DNA of 6,392 bases from Bacteroidales bacterium UBA1800 (GCA_002319915.1 DCFQ01000092.1:9044-15435); one strand, 5' to 3'; counted from the stretch's first letter, positions 1-5,882 are shown. Notes: generated from the letters alone by a model not told the origin. A program made the numbers and translations.

Positions 1-179
1 TCCGGATTGGTGCCCTTCAGCCGGGCTATCCTTTCAATAGTTTTGTTCGCCTTGATATCGCATCCCATGGCATATACCGTATCTGTGGGATAGATTATTA
101 TCCCTCCCCTCTCCAGCACTTCAACGACCATCCGGACGTGCTTCGGATTAGGATTTGACTGGTACATCCTGAGCAGCAT
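1..179 (-). CDS. Sua5/YciO/YrdC-family protein, N-terminal part (cut by window edge)
   Basis: Only the first 59 residues are present; the gene continues beyond position 1. The minus-strand reading starts MLLRMYQSNPNPKHVRMV and contains IIIYPTDTVYAMGCDI at about residues 27-42. The PTDTVY stretch is the hallmark of the nucleotide-binding fold of the Sua5/YrdC family, whose best-known members make L-threonylcarbamoyladenylate for the t6A modification of tRNA. The later segment RIARLKGTNP (50-59) has Lys55 followed by GTNP instead of the KxRP seen in canonical YrdC/Sua5. This resembles the YciO branch, whose cellular role is less certain; that assignment is from memory of the family. The ATG at 179 is the first start after an in-frame TAA at 201-203. 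A candidate promoter lies just upstream (196-228). It lies downstream of the SRP RNA on the same strand but is probably transcribed separately. Confidence 0.85.
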   Translation of the reverse strand, partial: MLLRMYQSNPNPKHVRMVVEVLERGGIIIYPTDTVYAMGCDIKANKTIERIARLKGTNP

Positions 180-195
180 AGCTTTAAGTTTAAGG

Positions 196-228
196 CAAAG
201 TTAGGACACTTCAAACATCACACCCAAA
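196..228 (-). promoter_or_regulatory. Candidate Bacteroidota promoter for the Sua5/YciO-type gene
   Basis: On the minus strand, TAACTTTG (196-203) is an exact match to the Bacteroidota -7 box TAnnTTTG. A TTTG at 225-228 lies 21 nt upstream, close to the usual -33 spacing. Transcription would begin around 188-192, giving a leader of about 10 nt before the ATG at 179. Both boxes lie inside a degenerate tandem repeat whose units all contain TTTG-like ends, so the -33 match could partly be a by-product of the repeat. Confidence 0.5.
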
Positions 229-251
229 CTCCACACTCAAAAGTCCACACT
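196..251 (-). repeat. Degenerate ~14-nt tandem repeat, four units
   Basis: Read on the minus strand, the units are AGTGTGGACTTTTG (238-251), AGTGTGGAGTTTGG (224-237), GTGTGATGTTTGA (211-223) and AGTGTCCTAACTTTG (196-210). They share an AGTGTgg...TTTG pattern. The first two differ at two positions and the others are more decayed. The array fills most of the gap between the SRP RNA terminator and the Sua5/YciO-type start codon, and overlaps that gene's candidate promoter. Confidence 0.6.
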
Positions 252-260
252 TTAAGTACT

Positions 261-276
261 AAAAAAAATGGGTAAG
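261..276 (-). terminator. 3' closing stem and U-tract of the SRP RNA
   Basis: On the minus strand the 3' arm of the RNA's closing helix (CTTACCC, 270-276, pairing with GGGTAAG at 360-366) is followed by one A and then eight T (261-268). A GC-containing helix running directly into a U8 tract is the form of an intrinsic terminator. The stem is the terminal helix of the SRP RNA itself, so the mature RNA hairpin probably doubles as the terminator. Confidence 0.55.
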
Positions 277-366
277 CTACTTATATCGCACCGCTGCGAC
301 TGCCTACCCTTGCTACCTTCCGGCCCTGGGGGAGTTCAGCAGGAGCTGGTCGTATAAGACTTACCC
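270..366 (-). ncRNA. ffs: Small bacterial signal recognition particle RNA (4.5S-type)
   Basis: This is the RNA scaffold of the signal recognition particle. It binds Ffh and, with FtsY, targets nascent membrane proteins to the translocon. The diagnostic domain IV is visible on the minus strand as CAGGGCCGGAAGGTAGCAAGG, with its GGAA tetraloop at 318-321 closed by CC/GG and flanked by the conserved A and AGCA internal-loop bases that Ffh contacts. The ends GGGTAAG (360-366) and CTTACCC (270-276) pair perfectly, closing one long hairpin of about 97 nt, the usual size of the small bacterial form without an Alu domain. A strong promoter lies 4 nt upstream and a U8 tract follows, so it should be an autonomous transcription unit. 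The exact ends are inferred from the closing helix and promoter position. Confidence 0.92.
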
Positions 367-370
367 GGTG

Positions 371-402
371 CAAAAATAGGAAATTTCCTCTTCCTGAACA
401 AA
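371..402 (-). promoter_or_regulatory. Promoter of the SRP RNA
   Basis: On the minus strand TATTTTTG (371-378) matches the Bacteroidota -7 consensus TAnnTTTG exactly. TTTG at 399-402 is the -33 element, with a 20-nt spacer. Four bases after the -7 box comes the GGGTAAG 5' end of the SRP RNA, so the predicted transcription start coincides with the mature 5' end. This is the best-formed promoter in the window. Confidence 0.8.
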
Positions 403-446
403 TAATTATTCAACAGCGCCCGCTCCGCTCGTTAATGGAATTCAAC

Positions 447-454
447 TATATTTG
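447..454 (+). promoter_or_regulatory. Candidate -7 box for the DUF4199-GT2 operon
   Basis: TATATTTG matches TAnnTTTG exactly and lies 39 bases before the start codon at 494, predicting a leader of roughly 30-35 nt. No TTG is found about 20 nt upstream, so the -33 element is absent or divergent. It faces away from the SRP RNA promoter, which is on the opposite strand in the same gap (367-493). Confidence 0.5.
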
Positions 455-493
455 CTCCAGCTGAACTGAAGAAACAATTAAAAATATCAAATC

Positions 494-1030
494 ATGGAAG
501 AAAATGTATCGGTTTGGAAAGCGAATTTAACCAACGGGCTGATTTTGGGGATGATTGGTATAATCTTTACCCTGGTGTTGTATTTTTTTGATCAGACCTT
601 CAACAAAAGCCTGGGGTACCTGTTTTTTGTGGTTCAGATAGTGGTACTCTTCTTCCTTGTAAAATCATACAGGGACAATTACCTGCACGGGTACATCGAT
701 TACGGGAGAGCCGTGGGCGCCGGAGTTGTCATTTTCCTGTACTGCTCGATCATCGCGGCCATTTTCTCCTATATCCTTTATAAATTCATCGATACCGGGT
801 TAGTCAACAAGTCACTTGCCATGTCAGAGGAAATGATGCAGAAAAGAGGCATGCCGCAGGAAGCAATCGATTCAGGGCTGAGGATCCAGAAAAAGATCAT
901 GAAGCCCGAGATAATGGCACCCATAAGCATTTTCGGCAGTATGCTCACCGGGACCATCATGTCGCTTATCGTTGCCATTTTTGTCAGGAAAGAGGGCAAT
1001 CCCCTTATCGATAACCCTGAATTAAAATAA
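494..1030 (+). CDS. DUF4199-type integral membrane protein
   Basis: This 178-residue protein has hydrophobic segments at about residues 13-32, 40-57, 72-98 and 142-164, so it is probably a four-helix inner-membrane protein. Between helices 3 and 4 is a charged, Met- and Lys-rich loop (about 105-138). The arrangement matches the DUF4199 family of Bacteroidota, which has a short YRDN-type loop after the second helix (59-62 here) and a Tyr-Gly motif leading into the third (70-71). The molecular function of the family is not established. The gene sits 12 nt upstream of a membrane-anchored GT2 glycosyltransferase on the same strand, a pairing I recall as common in the phylum, so a role supporting that enzyme is a reasonable guess only. 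The leader before the ATG is A/T-rich without a Shine-Dalgarno sequence, as is normal in Bacteroidota. Confidence 0.85.
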   Translation: MEENVSVWKANLTNGLILGMIGIIFTLVLYFFDQTFNKSLGYLFFVVQIVVLFFLVKSYRDNYLHGYIDYGRAVGAGVVIFLYCSIIAAIFSYILYKFIDTGLVNKSLAMSEEMMQKRGMPQEAIDSGLRIQKKIMKPEIMAPISIFGSMLTGTIMSLIVAIFVRKEGNPLIDNPELK

Positions 1031-1042
1031 ATTCCAGGTCCT

Positions 1043-1999
1043 ATGGATCTCTCAGTAGTGGTCCCCGTATTTAACGAGGAAGAATCGGTCGACGAGCTTG
1101 CCCTGTGGATAGAGAGGGTGTGCAGGAATGAGAAGTATATCTTTGAGCTCATTTTTGTCGACGACGGCAGCACTGACAGGTCATGGGAAAGGATAAGGGA
1201 ACTTGCGGGCGCACACAGCTTTATCAAAGGGACAAGGTTCAGGCGGAACTACGGAAAGGCGGCCGCGCTCCATACCGGGTTTTCTATTGCCTCAGGTGAT
1301 GTGGTGATAACCATGGATTCGGACCTGCAGGACAGCCCCGACGAGATCCCCGGGCTTGTTGCGATGATCCGCAATGAAGGCTACGACCTTGTTTCGGGCT
1401 GGAAGAGGAAGAGGTACGATCCGTTCGTGAAACGGTTCACAAGCAGGATCTACAACAGCACTGCCAGGATCTATTCGGGCATCAGGCTTCATGATTTCAA
1501 TTGCGGCCTGAAAGCATACAGGAATGAGGTGGTCAAGAGCATCGAAGTGTACGGTGAAATGCACAGGTATATACCCATGCTCGCGAAGAAAGCCGGATTT
1601 CACAGCATCGGGGAGAAAGTCGTCGCCCACAGCCCGAGGAAATACGGCGTTACAAAATACGGGCTCGACAGGTTCATCAAGGGATACCTCGACCTTCTGA
1701 CCATCGGATTCATTACCAGGTTCGGCAAAAGCCCGATGCACCTGTTCGGCTCCCTGGGCACGCTTATGTTCCTCATTGGTTTCGTGATGGCGGGATATCT
1801 CGGCATCAGCAAGCTCGTTTATGTGCAGCGGCATCTGAGGGCCCCCCTGGTCACCGACAGCCCCTATTTCTATATTGCACTTACGGTAATGATCATCGGT
1901 TCATTCCTTTTCCTCACCGGGTTCCTGGGCGAACTGATCAGCCGCAGCTCTCCGGACCGGAATGAGTATCTGGTCAGGGAAAGTGTGAATCTGGAATAA
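1043..1999 (+). CDS. GT2 family glycosyltransferase, DPM1/GtrB-like, with two C-terminal membrane helices
   Basis: This 318-residue enzyme probably transfers a sugar from a nucleotide donor to polyprenyl phosphate on the cytoplasmic face of the inner membrane. The GT-A domain covers about residues 1-225. It starts SVVVPVFNEEESV, then has DDGSTD (40-45) for nucleotide binding and MDSDLQD (91-97), whose DxD-like acidic residues bind the metal-nucleotide. NCGLKAYR (153-160), HRYIPMLA (174-181) and RKYGVTKYG (199-207) are typical of the dolichol-phosphate-mannose synthase/GtrB/ArnC branch. Two hydrophobic helices follow (about 234-255 and 276-300), the GtrB-like membrane anchor. The length is normal for the type. 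The sugar cannot be predicted. It is co-transcribed with the DUF4199 gene (12-nt gap) and is the last gene of that unit. Confidence 0.92.
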   Translation: MDLSVVVPVFNEEESVDELALWIERVCRNEKYIFELIFVDDGSTDRSWERIRELAGAHSFIKGTRFRRNYGKAAALHTGFSIASGDVVITMDSDLQDSPDEIPGLVAMIRNEGYDLVSGWKRKRYDPFVKRFTSRIYNSTARIYSGIRLHDFNCGLKAYRNEVVKSIEVYGEMHRYIPMLAKKAGFHSIGEKVVAHSPRKYGVTKYGLDRFIKGYLDLLTIGFITRFGKSPMHLFGSLGTLMFLIGFVMAGYLGISKLVYVQRHLRAPLVTDSPYFYIALTVMIIGSFLFLTGFLGELISRSSPDRNEYLVRESVNLE

Positions 2000-2010
2000 T
2001 AGACAAGAAC

Positions 2011-2040
2011 TTACACGGAGAGCACGGAGAAGTCACAGAG
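2011..2040 (+). repeat. CACGGAGA-type short-period repeat downstream of the GT2 gene
   Basis: Three units read CACGGAGAG, CACGGAGAAGT and CACAGAG, starting 12 bases after the GT2 stop. They form a period of about 9-11 nt of the kind seen scattered between genes in Bacteroidota and other phyla. The 68-bp gap separates two convergent genes. Only a weak CACAG/CTGTG stem (2034-2038 with 2046-2050) and no T-run is visible, so I do not call a terminator here. A related repeat lies at 4721-4763. Confidence 0.55.
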
Positions 2041-2067
2041 CATCACTGTGTCAGTGAAACAAGAAAC

Positions 2068-3225
2068 TCACAATGCTTTAATAAGCTGCTGGAGAAGGCA
2101 TTTGTAGAAAACCTCGTTAATGGTATCGGTCATCTTACTCCAGGAGAATTTTAACTTCTCCTGCTTTACGCATTCCGTAAATACGTGTTTCCTCTCATTA
2201 ACAAAGTAATCCAGTATCGCGTCGGCAATCTCGCCGGGTTCGGGTTTCACCACGTATCCGCATTTCTGATGCTTCACGATTTCCTTCAGCCCGCCCGTGT
2301 CGGTCACCAGCATCGGCTTTTCGAACTGGTATGCGATCTGCGTAACTCCGCTCTGCGTGGCGCTTTTGTACGGCTGGACAACAAGATCGGCGCCACTGAA
2401 GAAAAGGCCGACTTCATTGTCGTCAATGAAACGGTTGTAAATGATCACATCATCCTCGAGGCCATATTTTGATATCAGCTTCCTGTAGGATTCCTCGTTA
2501 TTGTAAAATTCACCCGCAACAAGCAGTTTGAGATTCTTACCCCTGAGCCTCGAATCTGCAAATGCCTCAATGAGAAGATCGAGGCCCTTGTATTCCCTGA
2601 CAAAGCCGAAAAAGAGCAGGTATGAAGGCTTGGGGTCAAGCTTCAGGGCCTTAAGCGCCTCATTTCTTGAGGTTTTCCGGCCGTAGTTATCGAATATCGG
2701 GTGGTAGGTAAGCCCTAGCGGGATGTCGTTCCTGAAAGACTCGATATCCTTCTGGACCGTGTATGAGAGAGCCACCGCCCCGTCGAGGCACCGCATGAAG
2801 TATTTTGTAAGAAGTCTGTCGCCAAGCCTTTTCTCATGCGGAAATACATTGTCGACTATGGAAATTATGAGGGTGTATTTGTTTGCCTTCACGATCCTCG
2901 CGACGGTACCGAGGCATGGCGCCATGAAGGGGATCCAGTATCTTATGAGCAGGATGTCGGGTCTTTCCCTTTTTAGTTTAAGCCCTGTCCTGATCCAGTT
3001 AAACGGATTTATTGAATTAAGTTCACGGACTATCCTTAGTCCCTCAGGCTGTGGAGACCCGGTGAACTGGGTCTTTCCGGGGAACAGGATCCCGGGATAC
3101 TGCAGCTTGAAAGTGCGGATATCCACTTCCTTGCATTCTGACACCAGCTGCCTGGCCAGCCTCTCGTTAAAAGCTGCAAGTCCTCCCCTGTAAGGATATG
3201 CTGGTCCCAGAAAACTAATCTTCAT
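2068..3225 (-). CDS. GT4-like family glycosyltransferase (GT-B fold)
   Basis: This 385-residue cytoplasmic enzyme probably adds a sugar from a nucleotide donor to an envelope glycan or lipid-linked acceptor. The N-terminal Rossmann half opens MKISFLGPAYPYRGGLAAFN, with the glycine-rich acceptor loop at 14-15. The C-terminal donor half has LLFFGFVREYKGLDLLIEA (203-221), LKLLVAGEF (232-240) and QPYKSATQSGVTQIAY (284-299) running into KPMLVTDTGGLKEIV (303-317). The TDTGGLKE segment is the usual GT4 donor-phosphate region. However, the E-x7-E catalytic motif normally just before it is missing: its positions are occupied by uncharged residues. I chose the ATG at 3225; a TTG lies one codon upstream. 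It follows the Lys1-like gene by 49 nt on the same strand, but a weak terminator-like structure lies between. It is convergent with the GT2 gene. Confidence 0.85.
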   Translation of the reverse strand: MKISFLGPAYPYRGGLAAFNERLARQLVSECKEVDIRTFKLQYPGILFPGKTQFTGSPQPEGLRIVRELNSINPFNWIRTGLKLKRERPDILLIRYWIPFMAPCLGTVARIVKANKYTLIISIVDNVFPHEKRLGDRLLTKYFMRCLDGAVALSYTVQKDIESFRNDIPLGLTYHPIFDNYGRKTSRNEALKALKLDPKPSYLLFFGFVREYKGLDLLIEAFADSRLRGKNLKLLVAGEFYNNEESYRKLISKYGLEDDVIIYNRFIDDNEVGLFFSGADLVVQPYKSATQSGVTQIAYQFEKPMLVTDTGGLKEIVKHQKCGYVVKPEPGEIADAILDYFVNERKHVFTECVKQEKLKFSWSKMTDTINEVFYKCLLQQLIKAL

Positions 3226-3266
3226 CAATCAAAGGAAATGTCCCTAAATAAAAAACAACCGAAAAT

Positions 3267-3293
3267 AAAAAAAATTATGTGTTATCCGACACA
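3267..3293 (-). terminator. Weak terminator-like hairpin overlapping the stop codon of the Lys1-like gene
   Basis: On the minus strand a 5-bp stem (TGTGT/ACACA, 3289-3293 with 3278-3282, six-base loop) ends directly at the TAA stop and is followed by a run of eight T (267 bases into the third kilobase: 3267-3274). The U-tract is good but the stem is short and A/T-rich. It may reduce read-through into the glycosyltransferase gene without abolishing it. A one-mismatch -7 box (TATTTTCG) also lies in this gap. Confidence 0.3.
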
Positions 3294-4498
3294 AAATCTT
3301 CAAGGTAGGCGAATTTTTTGGTCAGGTGTCCCCCTTCTGTTATGGTTGCTCTTTCGATCATGCCGGTATTGAGATATGAAAACAGCTCCGGGATGACGCT
3401 GTTTATAAGCTGAGACCCGAAATCGGCCGATGCATCCCGGGGAAGTTCGCCGGGCAGGTTGTCGATCGACATTACAGTCACATTTTTGGGCCGTGAGAAT
3501 GCAGGCTCCTCTGCCCCGACCTGTGGATTATAATCATAGAATGGATCTGCCATCGTGGTGGCCCTGATTGTTGAAGGAACCGGGCCGTTGATATCACAAC
3601 TTATGTCTGCGATCACCGAGATCCTGAAATCATTTGCGGTCATCTGTTCCCTGGTAAAAAATACAGGGGAACGGGGATCCCAGTAATGTCCGGTAATGAG
3701 GATATCTGTCACTTTTGCGTATGGCAGGAACGAAGATTCATACTCCTCCGGATGCCTGGCAAAATGCCTGAAATCAAATGCAAGCCCCCCCTTGTGCCTT
3801 ACATAATGCTCAGGACCGATCTGGCAAACCACGGGGACATCGAACTCCCTGTTCAGGAAATCCTCGGAACCGACCTTAACAAAATTGCATACGTTAAGGG
3901 TCTCCATAACCCCGCCAGCAACTCTTCCCGTCCCTGTGACGAGCACCTTAAGGCCGGGATTGAGGCTGATCAGGCGGAGCCCGGCCCACATTTCCGCAAG
4001 ATCGCGGCAATGGTATGCAGGCTTCAGCCTGAATTTATTGGTATTGATACCCCTGGCCCTCAGACCATTGTATGCACCGACAATCCCTGCGTACCTGCCG
4101 AATGCCACTACCCTGTCGCCCCTGGGGGTCGAAAGGTATTCAAAGTCGGTAAGCCTGATCTTTTTCCGGATTATCTCCCGGAGGAGCTCCCTGTTATGAT
4201 GCTGTTTCTTGGCCACATGGGCAAAGAACAGGTATGTCTTTCCTTCGATGAGTGTCCTCCTGTCAACCTCCTTTATGCCCATGAGGATGTCACAATCATG
4301 AAGATCCTCCTTCAGGGGGATATCAAGATACTCATACTCCTCGTCGCTGTAGCACCTGATATCGCTCGGCTGGACAAAGAATTCCGCCTCCGGGTACAGC
4401 TCCTGAAGTGCAACTATCTGTGGGGGCGAGAACGGTACGCGGCGATCGGGCGGATTCTTGGTTTCACGGAGGATCCCTATCCTTATTGTTTCTTCCAT
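3275..4498 (-). CDS. NAD(P)-dependent dehydrogenase of the alanine dehydrogenase / Lys1-type saccharopine dehydrogenase family
   Basis: This 407-residue soluble enzyme belongs to the AlaDH/PNT superfamily. The catalytic domain starts IRIGILRETKNPPDRRVPFSP (5-25), with the RxxxK and RxP substrate-contacting positions. MGIKEV (73-78) and FFAHVAKKQ (91-99) hold Lys76 and His94, which line up with the catalytic Lys and His of yeast Lys1 (Lys77 and His96). FGRYAGIVGAYNGLR (133-147) leads into the Rossmann domain, whose VTGTGRVAGG (187-196) fits GxGxxxGG. GHYWDP (270-275) and IADISCDINGPVPST (296-310) also resemble Lys1 more than classical alanine dehydrogenase. The reaction is therefore likely NAD(P)-linked oxidation of an amino acid or of saccharopine, but the substrate is inferred. 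No lysine-pathway gene is next to it. A candidate -7 box upstream (around 4530-4540) is one base off in spacing. Confidence 0.8.
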   Translation of the reverse strand: MEETIRIGILRETKNPPDRRVPFSPPQIVALQELYPEAEFFVQPSDIRCYSDEEYEYLDIPLKEDLHDCDILMGIKEVDRRTLIEGKTYLFFAHVAKKQHHNRELLREIIRKKIRLTDFEYLSTPRGDRVVAFGRYAGIVGAYNGLRARGINTNKFRLKPAYHCRDLAEMWAGLRLISLNPGLKVLVTGTGRVAGGVMETLNVCNFVKVGSEDFLNREFDVPVVCQIGPEHYVRHKGGLAFDFRHFARHPEEYESSFLPYAKVTDILITGHYWDPRSPVFFTREQMTANDFRISVIADISCDINGPVPSTIRATTMADPFYDYNPQVGAEEPAFSRPKNVTVMSIDNLPGELPRDASADFGSQLINSVIPELFSYLNTGMIERATITEGGHLTKKFAYLEDFVSDNT

Positions 4499-4661
4499 GA
4501 AGTTTAGAAAAAATTCAGGGGATGAAGGTACAAAAATTATCCCCGGGAAACCATAACATCAGGAAGGTGTATCAGAATGTCAAATCCGATAATCCTGCCT
4601 ACCTTTTAATTCTTCAGAATTTCGATATCGGATTTTGTTGGCACACATCTCCTTTTCCTTT

Positions 4662-4683
4662 CCCTGCCTGCCGGCAGCCAGGG
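4662..4683. repeat. 22-bp GC-rich imperfect palindrome
   Basis: The sequence CCCTGC-CTGCCGGCAG-CCAGGG is self-complementary apart from a single C/C mismatch, with a perfect 10-bp core (4668-4677). CCTGCC-GGCAGG-type palindromes recur between genes in many Bacteroidota, as I recall. No T-run follows on either strand, so it is not a standard intrinsic terminator. It could be a repetitive extragenic palindrome or a protein-binding site. Confidence 0.6.
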
Positions 4684-4720
4684 GGACTTCTTAAATCCTT
4701 CAGAGGTCAGCCTGGTAATG

Positions 4721-4763
4721 CCTTTGCGGTCTTTGCTGCTTCTTTGAGCTCATTGCAGTTAAA
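4721..4763 (-). repeat. GCAAAGA-type short-period repeat downstream of the isomerase-like gene
   Basis: On the minus strand the sequence runs TTTAACTGCAATGAG, CTCAAAGAAG, CAGCAAAGAC, CGCAAAGG, a decayed repeat of roughly 10 nt built on a CAAAGA core. It begins 28 bases after the isomerase-like stop, on that gene's strand. The rhythm and purine-rich core resemble the CACGGAGA repeat after the GT2 gene, also in the sense orientation just 3' of a gene. Confidence 0.5.
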
Positions 4764-4791
4764 AGTTAATTATGAGACAACCTCCGGCTGA

Positions 4792-5754
4792 TTATATCGC
4801 GAGCGACTTAATATATTCACAGTTCTGCCTGACGCTTGCAATCTTATCCGTCATCTGTGTCGAATCCTGGTCAATAATAGCATATATGATCCCTTTGCGG
4901 CGCGCTTCGGTAAGTATTGCCCTGTAGTCGAGCATTCCGGTCCCAAGCTCGACAAAGCTGTCCTCCGGAATGTCAAAGGTGTAGATCCCTGTTTTTGAAC
5001 CCTTCTTCAGGTCCTTCATATGAAGGAACAGAAGCCCGTCCCCCAGCTTTTTCATCCAGGCAAGCGGATCGAGCCCCGCAACGGTCAGCCAGAAAACATC
5101 GATCTCGAGCCTTACCAGGTCCTTGTCGAATATCTTCAGCATTTCCTCGTATGGCGTTGTTCCCTGCATCGGCTCGAACTCGAAGGAATGGTTGTGATAA
5201 TAGAGCTGGACCCCTGCCGATCTGCTTATTTCGCCGCATTTATTGAACTTCTCCGCGACCCTTTTATAGTCGTCCAGCGTTGGCCTGTCCTCCTCGAGGA
5301 GGATTGCATTCCCCATGTACCTGATCCCGTTCCTTGCACAGTCGTCAACGACATTTTGAAAACTATAATTCTCAGGGGGCGCCATGTTCATTTTCCTTGC
5401 AGTCTCCCAGTTCCCTGTCACGTACCCGGGCATGAAATGGGTGCACAGGGGCACCATCCCGTTGTCCTTCACTATCGGCACATACTGGTTCAGTGTTGCC
5501 GGATTGAAGAATTCAATGCTTTTAACCCCCGCACCTGCAAATGATTTGAACAGGGTTGGTGCATCCCAGATAAGCATATCCCTGAAGGCAAAAACCTGGA
5601 ATCCGATGGTGGAGGCATAGGTCTCACTGGCGTTAACGCTTGCCGGGAGTATTCCAGTCCTTTTGTTTCCGCCGGCGGTCAGCCCGGTAAGCGGGATGGC
5701 GATTGCGCTGCCCAGGGAGAGGCTGATAAACTCTTTTCTTGAAAGCTTTTTCAT
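4792..5754 (-). CDS. Exported TIM-barrel sugar isomerase/epimerase-like protein
   Basis: This 320-residue protein has an N-terminal export signal: MKKLSRKEFISLSLG and a hydrophobic stretch to about residue 24. SRKEF resembles a Tat motif with Lys replacing the second Arg. The mature part is an AP-endonuclease-2/xylose-isomerase-like barrel. IGFQVFAFRDM (50-60) is strand 1. LYYHNHSFEFEP (184-195), LEIDVFW (216-222) and LFLHMKDLKK (242-251) provide the expected metal ligands (Glu192 or Glu194, Asp219, His245). The fourth ligand, usually Glu in a VEQD motif, is Asp295 in IIDQD (293-297). Relatives act on sugars or keto-sugars, often in the periplasm of Bacteroidota; the substrate is unknown. I chose the ATG at 5754 because the signal peptide begins there; a start 19 codons upstream would add an unlikely extension. 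Upstream -7 boxes are one mismatch off. It is divergent from the tmRNA. Confidence 0.87.
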   Translation of the reverse strand: MKKLSRKEFISLSLGSAIAIPLTGLTAGGNKRTGILPASVNASETYASTIGFQVFAFRDMLIWDAPTLFKSFAGAGVKSIEFFNPATLNQYVPIVKDNGMVPLCTHFMPGYVTGNWETARKMNMAPPENYSFQNVVDDCARNGIRYMGNAILLEEDRPTLDDYKRVAEKFNKCGEISRSAGVQLYYHNHSFEFEPMQGTTPYEEMLKIFDKDLVRLEIDVFWLTVAGLDPLAWMKKLGDGLLFLHMKDLKKGSKTGIYTFDIPEDSFVELGTGMLDYRAILTEARRKGIIYAIIDQDSTQMTDKIASVRQNCEYIKSLAI

Positions 5755-5868
5755 GGGTATCTGATGAGATTTGTGGAAAAAATAAATAAAGTACTGTAGC
5801 TCAATGGTCAAAGTAAATATATGATACAGTTGCTAATTAATTAACAGAGCATTGAGGTTTTTTTGTTG

Positions 5869-5876
5869 TATCTTTG
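5869..5876 (+). promoter_or_regulatory. -7 box of the likely tmRNA promoter
   Basis: TATCTTTG matches TAnnTTTG exactly and is preceded by a T-rich stretch ending TTGT, a common context in Bacteroidota promoters. The only TTG upstream (5852-5854) is 14 nt away, shorter than the usual 19-21. Transcription would start near 5881, about 100 nt before the mature tmRNA, and no other TAnnTTTG lies between. The precursor would therefore carry the repeat hairpin in its 5' leader. Confidence 0.6.
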
Positions 5877-5882
5877 CGGGGC

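Larger units (their letters stand above)
4499..4791. other. Intergenic region with repeats, no gene seen
   Basis: These 293 bases separate the Lys1-like start from the isomerase-like stop. An open plus-strand frame covers 4522-4791, but its composition is low in coding character and it runs through two repeat elements (4662-4683 and 4721-4763), so I do not call it a gene. The part nearest 4499 must hold the Lys1-like promoter; the best match there is an imperfect TA-AAT/TTTG type box. No RNA gene or clear terminator was recognised. Confidence 0.6.

Noticed and set aside
1292..1834. 180-residue minus-strand open frame opposite the GT2 gene
   Set aside because: It overlaps the conserved GT2 gene in antisense and has no recognisable motif. 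GC-rich codon positions of the real gene create it.
2034..2050. Bidirectional terminator between the convergent GT2 and GT4 genes
   Set aside because: The only stem is 5 bp (CACAG/CTGTG), with no T-run on either strand.
3686..4507. 273-residue plus-strand open frame opposite the Lys1-like gene
   Set aside because: It is the antisense shadow of a well-conserved dehydrogenase gene. The minus-strand frame has catalytic motifs and a Rossmann signature; this one has none.
4522..4791. 89-residue plus-strand open frame in the intergenic gap
   Set aside because: It runs through a palindrome (4662-4683) and a short-period repeat (4721-4763), shows no domain-like sequence, and ends flush against the isomerase-like gene on the other strand. 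It is better explained as chance.
5755..5811. N-terminal extension of the isomerase-like protein from 5811
   Set aside because: The 19 extra residues would precede a clear signal peptide that starts at the ATG at 5754, and the upstream bases are A/T-rich promoter-like DNA.
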